Assembly (NCBI RefSeq): GCF_009665255.1
Contig: NZ_CP035686.1
Location: 62,001-126,000, forward strand
DNA: 64,000 bases
Reading direction: 5' to 3'
Source of the DNA: Vibrio metoecus
GTDB taxonomy: Bacteria; Pseudomonadota; Gammaproteobacteria; Enterobacterales; Vibrionaceae
The notes under the pieces were generated by a model, which worked only from the letters and a program-made list of their open reading frames with translations, did no database searches and had not been told where the DNA came from. The translations under genes were made by a program, and so were the position numbers. This document shows, piece by piece, positions 1-8,375 of the stretch (position 1 is its first letter; the number at the start of each line of letters is the position of its first letter).

Positions 1-1
1 G

Positions 2-256
2 AAATGGTTGGTAGAAAACAACACTTGTATGCTGACGCTGTGGAATGGTAACCCAATCGCGGTAACTCCACCAAACTTCGTTGAGCTAGAAGTGACAGAA
101 ACTGATCCAGGCGTAAAAGGTGACACTCAAGGTACTGGCGGTAAACCAGCAACTCTGTCTACTGGTGCAGTCGTTCGTGTACCTCTATTCGTACAGATCG
201 GCGAAGTGATCAAAGTGGACACTCGCTCTGCAGAATACGTTGGCCGTGTGAAGTAA
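2..256 (+). CDS. efp: Elongation factor P, C-terminal part (gene starts before the window)
   Basis: EF-P binds the ribosome between the P and E sites and relieves stalling at polyproline stretches. The 84 codons here read in frame from base 2 to a TAA stop and cover the two C-terminal OB-type domains; the segments VTPPNFVELEV, GDTQGTGGKPATL and VPLFVQIGEVIKVDTR are family signatures. The N-terminal domain with the modified lysine lies upstream of the window. The lysine-modifying enzyme EpmA is encoded 4 kb away, beyond the frd operon. A strong terminator follows directly. Identification is secure; only the 5' part is missing. Confidence 0.96.
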   Translation, partial: KWLVENNTCMLTLWNGNPIAVTPPNFVELEVTETDPGVKGDTQGTGGKPATLSTGAVVRVPLFVQIGEVIKVDTRSAEYVGRVK

Positions 257-272
257 TCACCTCGGTAACAAG

Positions 273-301
273 AAAAAACCAACCTTGCGGTTGGTTTTTT
301 T
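273..301 (+). terminator. Rho-independent terminator of efp
   Basis: A-rich arm and CCAACC pair with GGTTGG around a TTGC loop, followed by a run of T. It lies 17 bases after the efp stop. Confidence 0.9.
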
Positions 302-337
302 ATGCGTGTTTTGCTCTTGTTGCTTGAACACACCAAT

Positions 338-367
338 AAAAAAGCTGGCCTGTAAGCCAGCTTTTTT
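338..367 (-). terminator. Terminator of frdABCD, possibly bidirectional
   Basis: GCTGGC and GCCAGC form a stem flanked by six A and six T, so it can work on either strand. It sits just past the frdD stop and would end the frd transcript; efp already has its own terminator. Confidence 0.88.
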
Positions 368-380
368 GATACTTCACATA

Positions 381-743
381 TTAGATCATGAAGATAAACA
401 CGACAGCCAGTGCTGAAATGATAGTCGCAAAGCCGTAGCAAGCGATTTTTCCTGCCACACCGGTGTGGAATTTCAGGTCATGCATACCGTGATGAACGCG
501 GTGCATAGCATGCCACATTGGTAGAGCTAAAGTGCCGATGATGAACAATGCGCCAATGATGCTGGTTGCAAAGCTAGACACGCGCTCATAGCTCAGTGCT
601 TCGGCATCAATCACACCGAGTGGTGCAAGAATGCCCAGTACCAGAACGGTAATCGGGGTGATCATGGCAAACCAAGTGCCACCAGCACCAAACAGGCTCC
701 ACCATACGGGTTCGTCTGAACGTTTTGGGTTGGTATTAATCAC
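381..743 (-). CDS. frdD: Fumarate reductase membrane anchor subunit D
   Basis: FrdD is one of two inner-membrane anchors that hold the catalytic FrdAB dimer and pass electrons from menaquinol during anaerobic fumarate respiration. The 120-residue protein has three hydrophobic segments and the family stretch PMWHAMHRVHHGMHDL. I start it at the GTG at 743, because GAGGAG lies 5 bases upstream and the protein then begins as INTNPKRSDEPVWW, like known FrdD; a longer open frame to 773 would run back into frdC. Its ribosome site overlaps the end of frdC, which suggests coupled translation. Last gene of frdABCD. Confidence 0.93.
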   Translation of the reverse strand: MINTNPKRSDEPVWWSLFGAGGTWFAMITPITVLVLGILAPLGVIDAEALSYERVSSFATSIIGALFIIGTLALPMWHAMHRVHHGMHDLKFHTGVAGKIACYGFATIISALAVVFIFMI

Positions 744-753
744 AATAAGCTCC

Positions 754-1137
754 TCACACCACAATAAGAACAATCAGTGAGATAAAGGCCACGGCCGCCC
801 ACTGTGCTAGCACGATGATTTTTTTATCAACCAGTTTGCCGCCTAAACGAATAGGCACGACTTGTGGCATCATGCTGAAGAAAGTTTGTGCATGGAACAA
901 GCTACCGGCCAGTGCCACGATGTTGATCGCAACGATGAGTGGGTTGGCCATAAAATCCAACCAGGTTTGCCATGCTTCAGGGCCTTTCACCAGAGAACCT
1001 AAACCAATGGTTAGGAACAAGGTAAACAGGATCAATGGTAGAACCGTCGCTTCACGCACCATGTAGAAGCGGTAGAAAGGATGATCCTTCCACCAAGTAC
1101 GTTTCATTTCACGAACATAAGGTTTACGGTTACTCAT
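754..1137 (-). CDS. frdC: Fumarate reductase membrane anchor subunit C
   Basis: FrdC is the other quinol-binding membrane anchor of fumarate reductase. The 127 residues start with the basic SNRKPYVREMKRTWW segment typical of the family and contain three membrane helices (roughly 30-50, 65-90 and 105-125). The ATG lies 2 bases after the frdB stop, and frdD follows 10 bases after its own stop, so the four genes are one transcription unit. Length matches the usual 127-131 residues. Confidence 0.95.
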   Translation of the reverse strand: MSNRKPYVREMKRTWWKDHPFYRFYMVREATVLPLILFTLFLTIGLGSLVKGPEAWQTWLDFMANPLIVAINIVALAGSLFHAQTFFSMMPQVVPIRLGGKLVDKKIIVLAQWAAVAFISLIVLIVV

Positions 1138-1139
1138 CC

Positions 1140-1898
1140 TTAAGCCTCCACTTTCTTCGGTGAACCGTCTGGGTTCAACATCGCGATCACGAAGTCTAAT
1201 GATGACTCCACTTTGCCTTGGTTCACGGCTGCTGCTGGGTCAACGTGTTTTGGACACACTTCGGAGCAGTAACCCACGAAAGTACAGCCCCAAGCGCCGT
1301 TTTCACCGTTGATCAGCTTCATACGCTCGGCTTTACCGTTATCACGGCTGTCGAGGTTGTAGCGATGCGCCAGAGTTAGCGCAGCGGGACCGATGAACTC
1401 TGGGTTCAAGCCGAACTGCGGGCAGGCCGCGTAACACAAACCACAGTTGATACAACCAGCGAACTGTTTGTACTTCGCCATTTGCTCTGGAGTTTGTAGG
1501 TTAGCGCCGTCTTCTGGCTTACGATCGTTACCGATGATGTATGGCTTGATGGCTTCCAGACGTTCGATGAACGGCGTCATATCCACGATCAGGTCTTTCT
1601 CAATCGGGAAGTTAGCCAGAGGTTCAATTTTTACGCCTTCTGGGTAATCACGTAAGAAGCTCTTACACGCCAACTTTGGCACGCCGTTGACCATGATGCC
1701 GCACGATCCACAGATCGCCATACGGCATGACCAGCGGTAAGAAAGATCTTTATCCAAGTTATCTTTCACATAACCAATCGCATCCAGTACCGACATGGTT
1801 TCATCAAACGGCACTTCGAAGCGTTGCATGTGTGGTTCTGCATCTTTAGCTGGGTCGTAGCGCAGAATGTCCACTTTTTGAATACGTTGTGCTGACAT
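1140..1898 (-). CDS. frdB: Fumarate reductase iron-sulfur subunit B
   Basis: FrdB carries electrons from the membrane quinol site to the flavin of FrdA through three iron-sulfur clusters. The cysteines are visible: Cys58, 63, 66 and 78 for the 2Fe-2S centre, then Cys149-152-155-159 and Cys205-211-215 for the 4Fe-4S and 3Fe-4S centres. The length of 252 residues is close to the E. coli protein (about 244). The start ATG overlaps the frdA stop by one base (TAATG), indicating translational coupling. It works at the cytoplasmic face of the inner membrane. Confidence 0.97.
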   Translation of the reverse strand: MSAQRIQKVDILRYDPAKDAEPHMQRFEVPFDETMSVLDAIGYVKDNLDKDLSYRWSCRMAICGSCGIMVNGVPKLACKSFLRDYPEGVKIEPLANFPIEKDLIVDMTPFIERLEAIKPYIIGNDRKPEDGANLQTPEQMAKYKQFAGCINCGLCYAACPQFGLNPEFIGPAALTLAHRYNLDSRDNGKAERMKLINGENGAWGCTFVGYCSEVCPKHVDPAAAVNQGKVESSLDFVIAMLNPDGSPKKVEA

Positions 1899-3706
1899 TA
1901 TTTTTGCTCCTCTACGCTTTTTCCGGCCGCTTCAGCTGCCGCAGCTTTTTCTGCTGCTTCACCGTATAGACGCGCTTTTGGCTGCGACTTAGTGATTTTC
2001 ACTGGGCTGTAATCGATCTTTGGTGATTGACCTTCTTGGAAGAACGCCAAAGAGTGCTTGAGGAAATCGACGTCATCACGCTCTGTGCAACCTTCATCAA
2101 GACGTTGGTGTGCACCACGAGATTCTTTACGCAGGATAGCGGAGTGAACCATGGCTTCTGCCACATCCAGACCATAACCGACTTCAATCGCGTACAGCAG
2201 GTCAGTGTTGAACACTTTGCCTTTGTCTTTGATGCTGATGCGCTTGTAACGCTCTTTCAACTCGGCCAGTTTGTTGATGGTGTCTTGCATCAGATCTTCC
2301 TGACGGTAGATACCACAACCCGCTTCCATGGTGTGACCCATTTCAGTACGGATGGTTGCCCAGTTTTCATCGCCTTCTTGCTGCATCAGGGCTGCGATAC
2401 GATCTTCAACCGCTTTGACTTGTGCTGCGATTGCTGTTTCATTCCAGCCTTTAAACTCAGCGGCGCGCTCAACGGCTTTTTCACCGGCAACGCGGCCAAA
2501 GACTACGAATTCCGCTAGCGAGTTAGAACCTAAACGGTTCGCACCATGCAGACCAACAGACGCACATTCACCCACAGCGAACAGACCTTTAATGCGGGTT
2601 TCACATTCGCCATTGGTTTCGATACCACCCATGGTGTAGTGCACGGTTGGACGAATTGGAATCGGCTCTTTCGCTGGGTCAACGTTCACGTACGCTTTCG
2701 CCAGTTCACAGATAAATGGCAGACGCTCTTGCAGGTATTCTTCGCCCAAATGACGAAGGTCTAGGTGCACCACATCGCCCAGTGGGTGTTTGATGGTGTT
2801 GCCTTTTTGCTGCTCATGCCAGAAAGCTTGGGAAACTTTGTCACGTGGACCCAGTTCCATATATTTGTTCTTCGGTTGGCCAACTGGAGTTTCAGGGCCC
2901 ATGCCGTAGTCTTGCAGGTAACGGTAGCCATTCTTGTTGACGATAATACCGCCTTCACCACGACAACCTTCGGTCATCAGAATACCAGTGCCTGGTAGGC
3001 CTGTTGGGTGGTACTGAACGAATTCCATATCACGCAGAGGAACGCCATGACGGAAAGCCATCGCCATACCATCACCGGTCACGATGCCGCCGTTGGTGTT
3101 GCAGTGGTAAACGCGGCCTGCACCGCCAGTGGCTAGAACAACCGACTTAGCTTTGATGGTGACCAGCTCGCCTTCCGACATATGAATGGCGATCAAACCT
3201 TGGATTTCACCTTCATCAACCAGCAAATCCACCACAAAGTACTCATCCAAACGCTTGATTTGTGGGTACTTGATAGAAGTTTGGAACAGGGTATGCAGCA
3301 TGTGGAAGCCGGTTTTGTCGGCAGCGAACCATGTGCGCTCAACTTTCATACCGCCAAAGCGACGAACGTTGACTTCACCATTTTCTTTACGGCTCCAAGG
3401 ACAACCCCATTGCTCCATCTGGATCATTTCGCGGGTTGCATTGGCAACAAAGTATTCAACAACATCCTGTTCACATAGCCAGTCACCACCGCCAACGGTA
3501 TCGTTGAAGTGGTTATCTAGACTATCTTCATCCTTGATAACTGCTGCGGAGCCACCCTCGGCTGCGACGGTATGAGAACGCATTGGATAAACTTTAGAAA
3601 TCAGAGCAACTTCTAAATGAGGGTTTGCTTCTGCCGCTGCAATAGCAGTACGAAGACCAGCGCCGCCAGCGCCGATGACTGCGATATCTGTGGTGATAAT
3701 TTGCAC
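1898..3706 (-). CDS. frdA: Fumarate reductase flavoprotein subunit A
   Basis: FrdA is the catalytic subunit that reduces fumarate to succinate as terminal step of anaerobic respiration. The 602-residue protein opens with the FAD-binding GAGGAG motif at 12-17 and has His45 in SHTVAAEGG, the site of covalent FAD attachment in this family; the QYHPTG motif and the C-terminal capping domain are also present. The start codon is GTG, preceded by GGAGGA at good spacing. First gene of frdABCD. The gene could be confused with sdhA, but the anchor genes downstream are of the FrdC/FrdD type. Confidence 0.97.
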   Translation of the reverse strand: MQIITTDIAVIGAGGAGLRTAIAAAEANPHLEVALISKVYPMRSHTVAAEGGSAAVIKDEDSLDNHFNDTVGGGDWLCEQDVVEYFVANATREMIQMEQWGCPWSRKENGEVNVRRFGGMKVERTWFAADKTGFHMLHTLFQTSIKYPQIKRLDEYFVVDLLVDEGEIQGLIAIHMSEGELVTIKAKSVVLATGGAGRVYHCNTNGGIVTGDGMAMAFRHGVPLRDMEFVQYHPTGLPGTGILMTEGCRGEGGIIVNKNGYRYLQDYGMGPETPVGQPKNKYMELGPRDKVSQAFWHEQQKGNTIKHPLGDVVHLDLRHLGEEYLQERLPFICELAKAYVNVDPAKEPIPIRPTVHYTMGGIETNGECETRIKGLFAVGECASVGLHGANRLGSNSLAEFVVFGRVAGEKAVERAAEFKGWNETAIAAQVKAVEDRIAALMQQEGDENWATIRTEMGHTMEAGCGIYRQEDLMQDTINKLAELKERYKRISIKDKGKVFNTDLLYAIEVGYGLDVAEAMVHSAILRKESRGAHQRLDEGCTERDDVDFLKHSLAFFQEGQSPKIDYSPVKITKSQPKARLYGEAAEKAAAAEAAGKSVEEQK

Positions 3707-4008
3707 AGTTATCCTCCAGTGTGATTATTTTTATGTGTGGACTGGGTTGAGACCCGGTTCCTGGAATCGTCAGATGCGGTCAAACGCATGTCACCATGGT
3801 TTTCCTGCCATCCTTCCCACCCATTAAGTGGTAGCCGTAGTGTAAAAGAGCTTGAAGAAGGAAAAATTGATTCTGTTGGGTTTTTGCTGTGGTATTGCAA
3901 ACTTAGGCATACTATTTGCCCTATATGTGACTGGTGTCACAATTGGGTTTGGCTTTTTATTCTGAACGAGTACAATTCGTTATCTCTGTTGATTTGCTGA
4001 GCGATATC
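3707..4008. other. Divergent control region between frdA and epmA
   Basis: These 302 bases hold the promoters of the two divergent units. The clearest element is a symmetric CRP site, listed separately. I looked for an FNR site of the TTGAT-N4-ATCAA type and found no convincing match, although frd is FNR-activated in E. coli. No open frame here is believable. Confidence 0.6.
3926..3941. promoter_or_regulatory. CRP-binding site, both half-sites matching consensus
   Basis: TGTGA-CTGGTG-TCACA has both pentamers and the six-base spacer of the CRP consensus intact. Its centre is about 75 bases before the epmA start and 228 bases before the frdA start. It could serve either gene; position alone favours epmA. 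Confidence 0.75.
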
Positions 4009-4983
4009 ATGATGACTGCTGACTGGATGCCAACCGCATCAATAAGCCAATTAAAACAACGCGCTACCTTACTGCGCCAGATCCGAGAGTTCTTTGCCGA
4101 ACGTGATGTATTGGAAGTGGAAACCCCAGCCATGAGTCACGCGACGGTAACGGACATTCATTTGCATACTTTTCAAACCGAATTTGTGGGGCCAGGCTAT
4201 GCACAGGGCAGTTCGCTGCACCTAATGACCAGCCCTGAATTTCATATGAAGCGTTTATTAGCGGCGGGCAGCGGTTGTATTTATCAACTCGGCAAGGCGT
4301 TTCGTAATGAGGAAAATGGTCGTTACCACAATCCAGAATTCACTATGTTGGAATGGTATCGGATTGGCTTTGATCACCATGCTTTAATGGATGAAATGGA
4401 CGCCTTGCTGCAATTGGTGCTGCGCTGTGGCAGTGCCGAGCGAATGACTTACCAAGCAGCGTTTTTGAATGTGCTTGGCGTTTGCCCACTTGAAAGCCAG
4501 ATGCGTGAGTTAAAACAAGTCGCTGAAACGCTAGGGTTAAGTGATATTGCCGAGCCAGAAGAGGATCGTGACACCTTATTGCAACTGCTGTTTAGCATTG
4601 GTATTGAGCCGAAAATCGGCCAAGTTACACCTGCATTTGTGTATGATTTCCCCGCTTCGCAAGCGGCGTTGGCTAAAATTAATCCGACCGATCCGCGCGT
4701 AGCCGATCGCTTTGAAGTTTATTTTAAAGGGATTGAGCTGGCGAATGGCTTCCATGAATTGGACAATCCTACAGAGCAGTTGGCCCGCTTTAAAGCCGAT
4801 AACGCTAAGCGTTTAGAAATGGGGTTAGCAGAGCAACCGATCGATTACCATTTGATCGCAGCGTTGGAAGCCGGTTTGCCTGAATGCGCCGGTGTGGCGT
4901 TGGGTATCGATCGTCTGATTATGTTGGCGTTGGGTGAAGACCATATTGATAAGGTCACCGCGTTCCCATTTCCACGAGCCTGA
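4009..4983 (+). CDS. epmA: EF-P--(R)-beta-lysine ligase EpmA (GenX/PoxA/YjeA)
   Basis: EpmA is a truncated class II lysyl-tRNA synthetase paralogue that ligates (R)-beta-lysine to a lysine of EF-P instead of to tRNA. The 324 residues consist only of the synthetase core: no anticodon-binding OB domain, motif 2 as FRNEE (98-102) with HNPEFTMLEWY, and motif 3 as GVALGIDRLIM near the C-terminus. I start at the ATG at 4009; an open frame from a GTG at 3934 exists but would run across the CRP site and add residues unlike the family. No strong ribosome site is visible. The beta-lysine-making partner epmB is not in the window. Confidence 0.94.
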   Translation: MMTADWMPTASISQLKQRATLLRQIREFFAERDVLEVETPAMSHATVTDIHLHTFQTEFVGPGYAQGSSLHLMTSPEFHMKRLLAAGSGCIYQLGKAFRNEENGRYHNPEFTMLEWYRIGFDHHALMDEMDALLQLVLRCGSAERMTYQAAFLNVLGVCPLESQMRELKQVAETLGLSDIAEPEEDRDTLLQLLFSIGIEPKIGQVTPAFVYDFPASQAALAKINPTDPRVADRFEVYFKGIELANGFHELDNPTEQLARFKADNAKRLEMGLAEQPIDYHLIAALEAGLPECAGVALGIDRLIMLALGEDHIDKVTAFPFPRA

Positions 4984-5112
4984 TCGGTTTCTCAGTTTGC
5001 AACATATTCACCCTTTGCAGACCCGGTTTTAACGAGGTAAGCGCTCGCGTCATGCAGCCAACCTCGTTATACTCCTTGTCTGATTTGAATCCCCATTGCA
5101 AGAGCACAGGAT

Positions 5113-5547
5113 ATGCAAGAGTACATTGAGTTTTTCCAGCACAATATGATCCTTTCACTGGCTTGGATCGGTATTTTGGTGGCGCTAATTGCCAGCATTT
5201 ATAAATCGGCCACCGCGGCTTACCAAGAAGTGACCGCCACCCAAGCGACCCATCTGATCAACCGTGAAAACGGCATCGTGGTTGATATTCGTAGTAAAGA
5301 TGAATTCAAACAGGGGCACATTACCGACGCAATTCACATTTTGCCGTCAGACATTAAGGCTGGAAACTTGGCCGGACTTGAAAGCCACAAATCGAGCCCC
5401 ATTATCGTGGTATGCAAAACGGGTCAAACTGCACGTGAAAGTGCTGATCTACTGACCAAAGCCGGATTTGAGAAGGTGAGCCTTCTGAAAAATGGCCTGA
5501 TTGCTTGGAATGAAGCTAACCTGCCTTTGGTACGCGGCAAACGCTAA
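5113..5547 (+). CDS. yibN: Membrane-anchored rhodanese-domain protein (YibN family)
   Basis: A single N-terminal membrane helix (about 12-31) is followed by one rhodanese domain. The predicted active-site loop is VVCKTGQTA with the cysteine that carries persulfide in active rhodaneses; DIRSKDEF is the usual preceding motif. The 144-residue length fits YibN. In E. coli the order is yibN-grxC-secB-gpsA-cysE; here grxC is missing and secB follows after 166 bases. Its substrate is unknown; interaction with membrane protein-export factors has been proposed for YibN, which I mention only as family knowledge. Confidence 0.88.
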   Translation: MQEYIEFFQHNMILSLAWIGILVALIASIYKSATAAYQEVTATQATHLINRENGIVVDIRSKDEFKQGHITDAIHILPSDIKAGNLAGLESHKSSPIIVVCKTGQTARESADLLTKAGFEKVSLLKNGLIAWNEANLPLVRGKR

Positions 5548-5713
5548 ATCCTTAGAGCACTTCGTCAGTGCTGGCGAAAATGTCAGCGCTTGACGGTAAG
5601 AGTTGTGAAGTCACCCACGTAATGGCTAGCCCACCTAGTGATCCCACACACTCTCAGTTAGTCTCAGGACATATTGACCTTTGAACCCAATTATCTGAAT
5701 TAAGGATGAAACC

Positions 5714-6178
5714 ATGGCTGAAGCAGCACAAGCCTCGCAACAACAGTTTGCTATCCAACGTATCTACCTGAAAGATGTCTCTTTTGAAGCACCAAACTCA
5801 CCAGTGATGTTCCAAAAAGAATGGAATCCAGATGTGAAACTGGATCTCGACACGCAAAGCCGTGAACTGGGTGAAGGTGTTTACGAAGTGGTTTTGCGTC
5901 TGACCGTAACCGTGAAAAACGCAGAAGAAACCGCATTCCTGTGTGAAGTACAACAAGCGGGTATCTTCAGTGCAGAGCAGATGGAAGCCGGCCAATTGGC
6001 ACATTGCTTGGGTGCTTTCTGCCCTAACATCCTGTTCCCATACGCACGTGAAACCATTTCAAGCCTAGTGGTGAAAGGTACTTTCCCACAACTGAACTTG
6101 GCTCCAGTCAACTTTGACGCGCTGTTCATGAACTACCTACAACAGCAAGCTCAAGAAGGCACAACAGCGAACGCATAA
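5714..6178 (+). CDS. secB: Protein-export chaperone SecB
   Basis: SecB is a cytoplasmic tetrameric chaperone that keeps secretory precursors unfolded and passes them to SecA. The 154 residues match the family throughout: FAIQRIYLKDVSFEAPN near the N-terminus and FPYARETISSLVVKGTFP followed by LNLAPVNFDALF in the C-terminal half. AAGGATG lies just before the ATG. The gene ends at a terminator, separating it from gpsA, which follows after about 190 bases. Neighbourhood with gpsA and cysE is the usual gammaproteobacterial one. Confidence 0.97.
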   Translation: MAEAAQASQQQFAIQRIYLKDVSFEAPNSPVMFQKEWNPDVKLDLDTQSRELGEGVYEVVLRLTVTVKNAEETAFLCEVQQAGIFSAEQMEAGQLAHCLGAFCPNILFPYARETISSLVVKGTFPQLNLAPVNFDALFMNYLQQQAQEGTTANA

Positions 6179-6205
6179 TTCGCGCGATTGAGTTTTCACT
6201 ACAGC

Positions 6206-6239
6206 AAAATGCACAGCGCCACCGCGATGTGCATTTTTT
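6206..6239 (+). terminator. Terminator after secB
   Basis: AAAATGCACA pairs with TGTGCATTTT around a 12-base loop and runs into a T stretch. It would isolate secB from gpsA. Confidence 0.85.
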
Positions 6240-6366
6240 GTTTATCATTCGAGTATTGGTTTTTGCAGTCTTTATCTAACAGATGTGTCGCGAATCGGGT
6301 GCAGACTGCAATAGCCTATGTTTGGGTATAGAATAGAGCACAACTTCGTTATCGATAGGCGGAACA

Positions 6367-7401
6367 ATGAGCGAAACACAGAACCAAAACGGCTACGGAA
6401 AACCTGTTGAAATGACCGTGATTGGTGCGGGATCTTACGGCACTTCATTGGCGATCTCTTTGGCGCGCAATGGCGCCAATATTGTCCTATGGGGACATGA
6501 AGCTGAGCATATGGCACGTCTGGAAGCTGATCGTGCTAACCATGAGTTTTTGCCGGGAATTGCTTTTCCTGACACTCTGATTATCGAAACTGACCTACAA
6601 AAAGCCGTACAAGCTAGCCGTGACTTGTTGGTAGTGGTGCCGAGCCATGTGTTTGGCATCGTGTTGAAAAGTTTACAACCGCATCTGCGCGCTGATAGCC
6701 GTATTTGTTGGGCAACCAAAGGCTTGGAACCTGAAACAGGGCGTCTACTCCAAGATGTTGCTCATGATGTGTTGGGGGATAGCTATCCACTCGCGGTACT
6801 GTCTGGGCCGACCTTTGCTAAAGAACTGGCGATGGGGATGCCAACCGCGATTTCGGTGGCGTCACCGGATGCGCAGTTTGTACGTGACCTGCAAGAAAAA
6901 ATCCATTGCAGTAAAACTTTCCGGGTGTACGCCAACAGTGACTTTATCGGCATGCAGCTTGGCGGCGCGGTAAAAAACGTAATTGCGATTGGTGCGGGTA
7001 TGTCAGATGGCATTGGCTTTGGCGCGAATGCACGTACAGCCCTTATCACTCGTGGCTTGGCTGAAATGACGCGTCTAGGTGCCGCTTTAGGCGCGCAACC
7101 GGAAACCTTTATGGGCATGGCCGGATTGGGTGATTTAGTGCTGACTTGTACTGACAACCAATCGCGTAACCGCCGTTTTGGTTTGGCGCTTGGTCAAGGA
7201 AAAGACGTGGATACCGCGCAAACTGATATTGGCCAAGTGGTCGAAGGGTATCGCAACACCAAAGAGGTGTGGATGCTGGCAAAACGCATGGGCGTTGAGA
7301 TGCCGATAGTTGAACAAATTTACCAAGTATTGTATCAAGGAAAAGATGCGCGACTCGCGGCTCAGGATCTGCTGGCGCGAGATAAGAAGATGGAGCGTTA
7401 A
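6367..7401 (+). CDS. gpsA: Glycerol-3-phosphate dehydrogenase (NAD(P)+)
   Basis: GpsA reduces dihydroxyacetone phosphate to sn-glycerol 3-phosphate, the backbone for phospholipid synthesis, in the cytoplasm. The 344-residue protein has the nucleotide-binding GAGSYGTSLA near residue 20, the SGPTFAKELA loop, and GGAVKNVIAIGAGM containing the catalytic lysine. The N-terminal 14 residues before VEMTVIGAG are a little longer than in E. coli. cysE follows 72 bases after the stop, as in related genomes. Confidence 0.97.
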   Translation: MSETQNQNGYGKPVEMTVIGAGSYGTSLAISLARNGANIVLWGHEAEHMARLEADRANHEFLPGIAFPDTLIIETDLQKAVQASRDLLVVVPSHVFGIVLKSLQPHLRADSRICWATKGLEPETGRLLQDVAHDVLGDSYPLAVLSGPTFAKELAMGMPTAISVASPDAQFVRDLQEKIHCSKTFRVYANSDFIGMQLGGAVKNVIAIGAGMSDGIGFGANARTALITRGLAEMTRLGAALGAQPETFMGMAGLGDLVLTCTDNQSRNRRFGLALGQGKDVDTAQTDIGQVVEGYRNTKEVWMLAKRMGVEMPIVEQIYQVLYQGKDARLAAQDLLARDKKMER

Positions 7402-7473
7402 TCCGCAGCGCAAGAGATGGAATTGAATCGATAGGGTACCGGTTACCCTATCTTGATTAGGACAGAGTAAGTC

Positions 7474-8295
7474 ATGAAACAGTGCGCACACACCAAGGTC
7501 TGGCAAACCATTGTCGCTGAAGCTCGCGAGCAATCCGAGCAGGAGCCGATGCTCGCCAGTTTTTATCACGCCACCATTATTAAACACGACAGTTTAAGAT
7601 CGGCGCTGAGCTACATTCTCGCCAACCGTTTGAACACGGCTTCCATGCCGGCTATGGCGGTGCGCGAAGTGATCGAAGAAGCGTTTGCGGCTGATCCCAA
7701 GATTACGGAAGCGGCTGCATGTGATATCTGCGCGACCGTGAATCGAGATCCGGCAGTATCGATGTACTCTATGCCGCTGCTATACCTGAAAGGTTATCAT
7801 GCACTGCAAGGCTATCGGGTCGCCAACTGGCTGTGGCAACAAGGGCGTAAGGCTCTTGCCACTTATTTCCAAAATCAGATTTCGGTCGCTTGTCAGGTGG
7901 ATATTCATCCAGCCGCGCGTATTGGTCGCGGCATCATGCTCGATCACGCGACGGGCATTGTGATTGGTGAAACCGCCGTAGTCGAAGATGATGTCTCGAT
8001 TTTGCAGGACGTCACGCTTGGCGGTACAGGTAAAGAGTGCGGCGATCGGCACCCGAAAATTCGTGAAGGGGTGATGATTGGTGCGGGAGCGAAAATTTTA
8101 GGTAATATCGAGGTGGGAGAGGGCGCGAAAATTGGCTCTGGCTCCGTGGTACTGCAAGCGGTACCGCCACATACCACCGTTGCGGGGGTGCCGGCTCGTG
8201 TGGTTGGTCGACCACAATCGGATAAGCCATCTTTGGATATGGATCAGCAATTTAATGGTCGGTCACAGACCTTTATTGGTGGTGATGGCATTTAA
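7474..8295 (+). CDS. cysE: Serine O-acetyltransferase
   Basis: CysE makes O-acetylserine from serine and acetyl-CoA, the first step of cysteine synthesis, and is normally feedback-inhibited by cysteine. The N-terminal SATase helical domain (about 1-140) is followed by left-handed beta-helix hexapeptide repeats (IHPAARIGRGIMLDHATG, then VMIGAGAKILGNIEVG). Length 273 equals that of the E. coli enzyme, and the C-terminal tail that docks into CysK ends in GDGI, with the expected terminal isoleucine. A shared terminator lies between this gene and aphA. Confidence 0.97.
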   Translation: MKQCAHTKVWQTIVAEAREQSEQEPMLASFYHATIIKHDSLRSALSYILANRLNTASMPAMAVREVIEEAFAADPKITEAAACDICATVNRDPAVSMYSMPLLYLKGYHALQGYRVANWLWQQGRKALATYFQNQISVACQVDIHPAARIGRGIMLDHATGIVIGETAVVEDDVSILQDVTLGGTGKECGDRHPKIREGVMIGAGAKILGNIEVGEGAKIGSGSVVLQAVPPHTTVAGVPARVVGRPQSDKPSLDMDQQFNGRSQTFIGGDGI

Positions 8296-8322
8296 CGCCA
8301 TATCCGCGTTATGGCCCCAAAT

Positions 8323-8353
8323 AAAAAAGGATGATGGTGACATCATCCTTTTT
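8323..8353. terminator. Bidirectional terminator between cysE and aphA
   Basis: AAAAAAGGATGATG pairs with CATCATCCTTTTT around a GTGA loop. The genes converge on it, so it can end both transcripts. Confidence 0.9.
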
Positions 8354-8375
8354 CACATAGGCAGGTAGCGTGGGC

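Noticed and set aside
2027..2518. Plus-strand open frame within frdA
   Set aside because: It is antisense to frdA with codon-mirror composition and no ribosome site.
3934..4008. Upstream extension of epmA to the GTG at 3934
   Set aside because: It would read through the second half of the CRP site and adds residues unlike any EpmA; homologues start at 4009.
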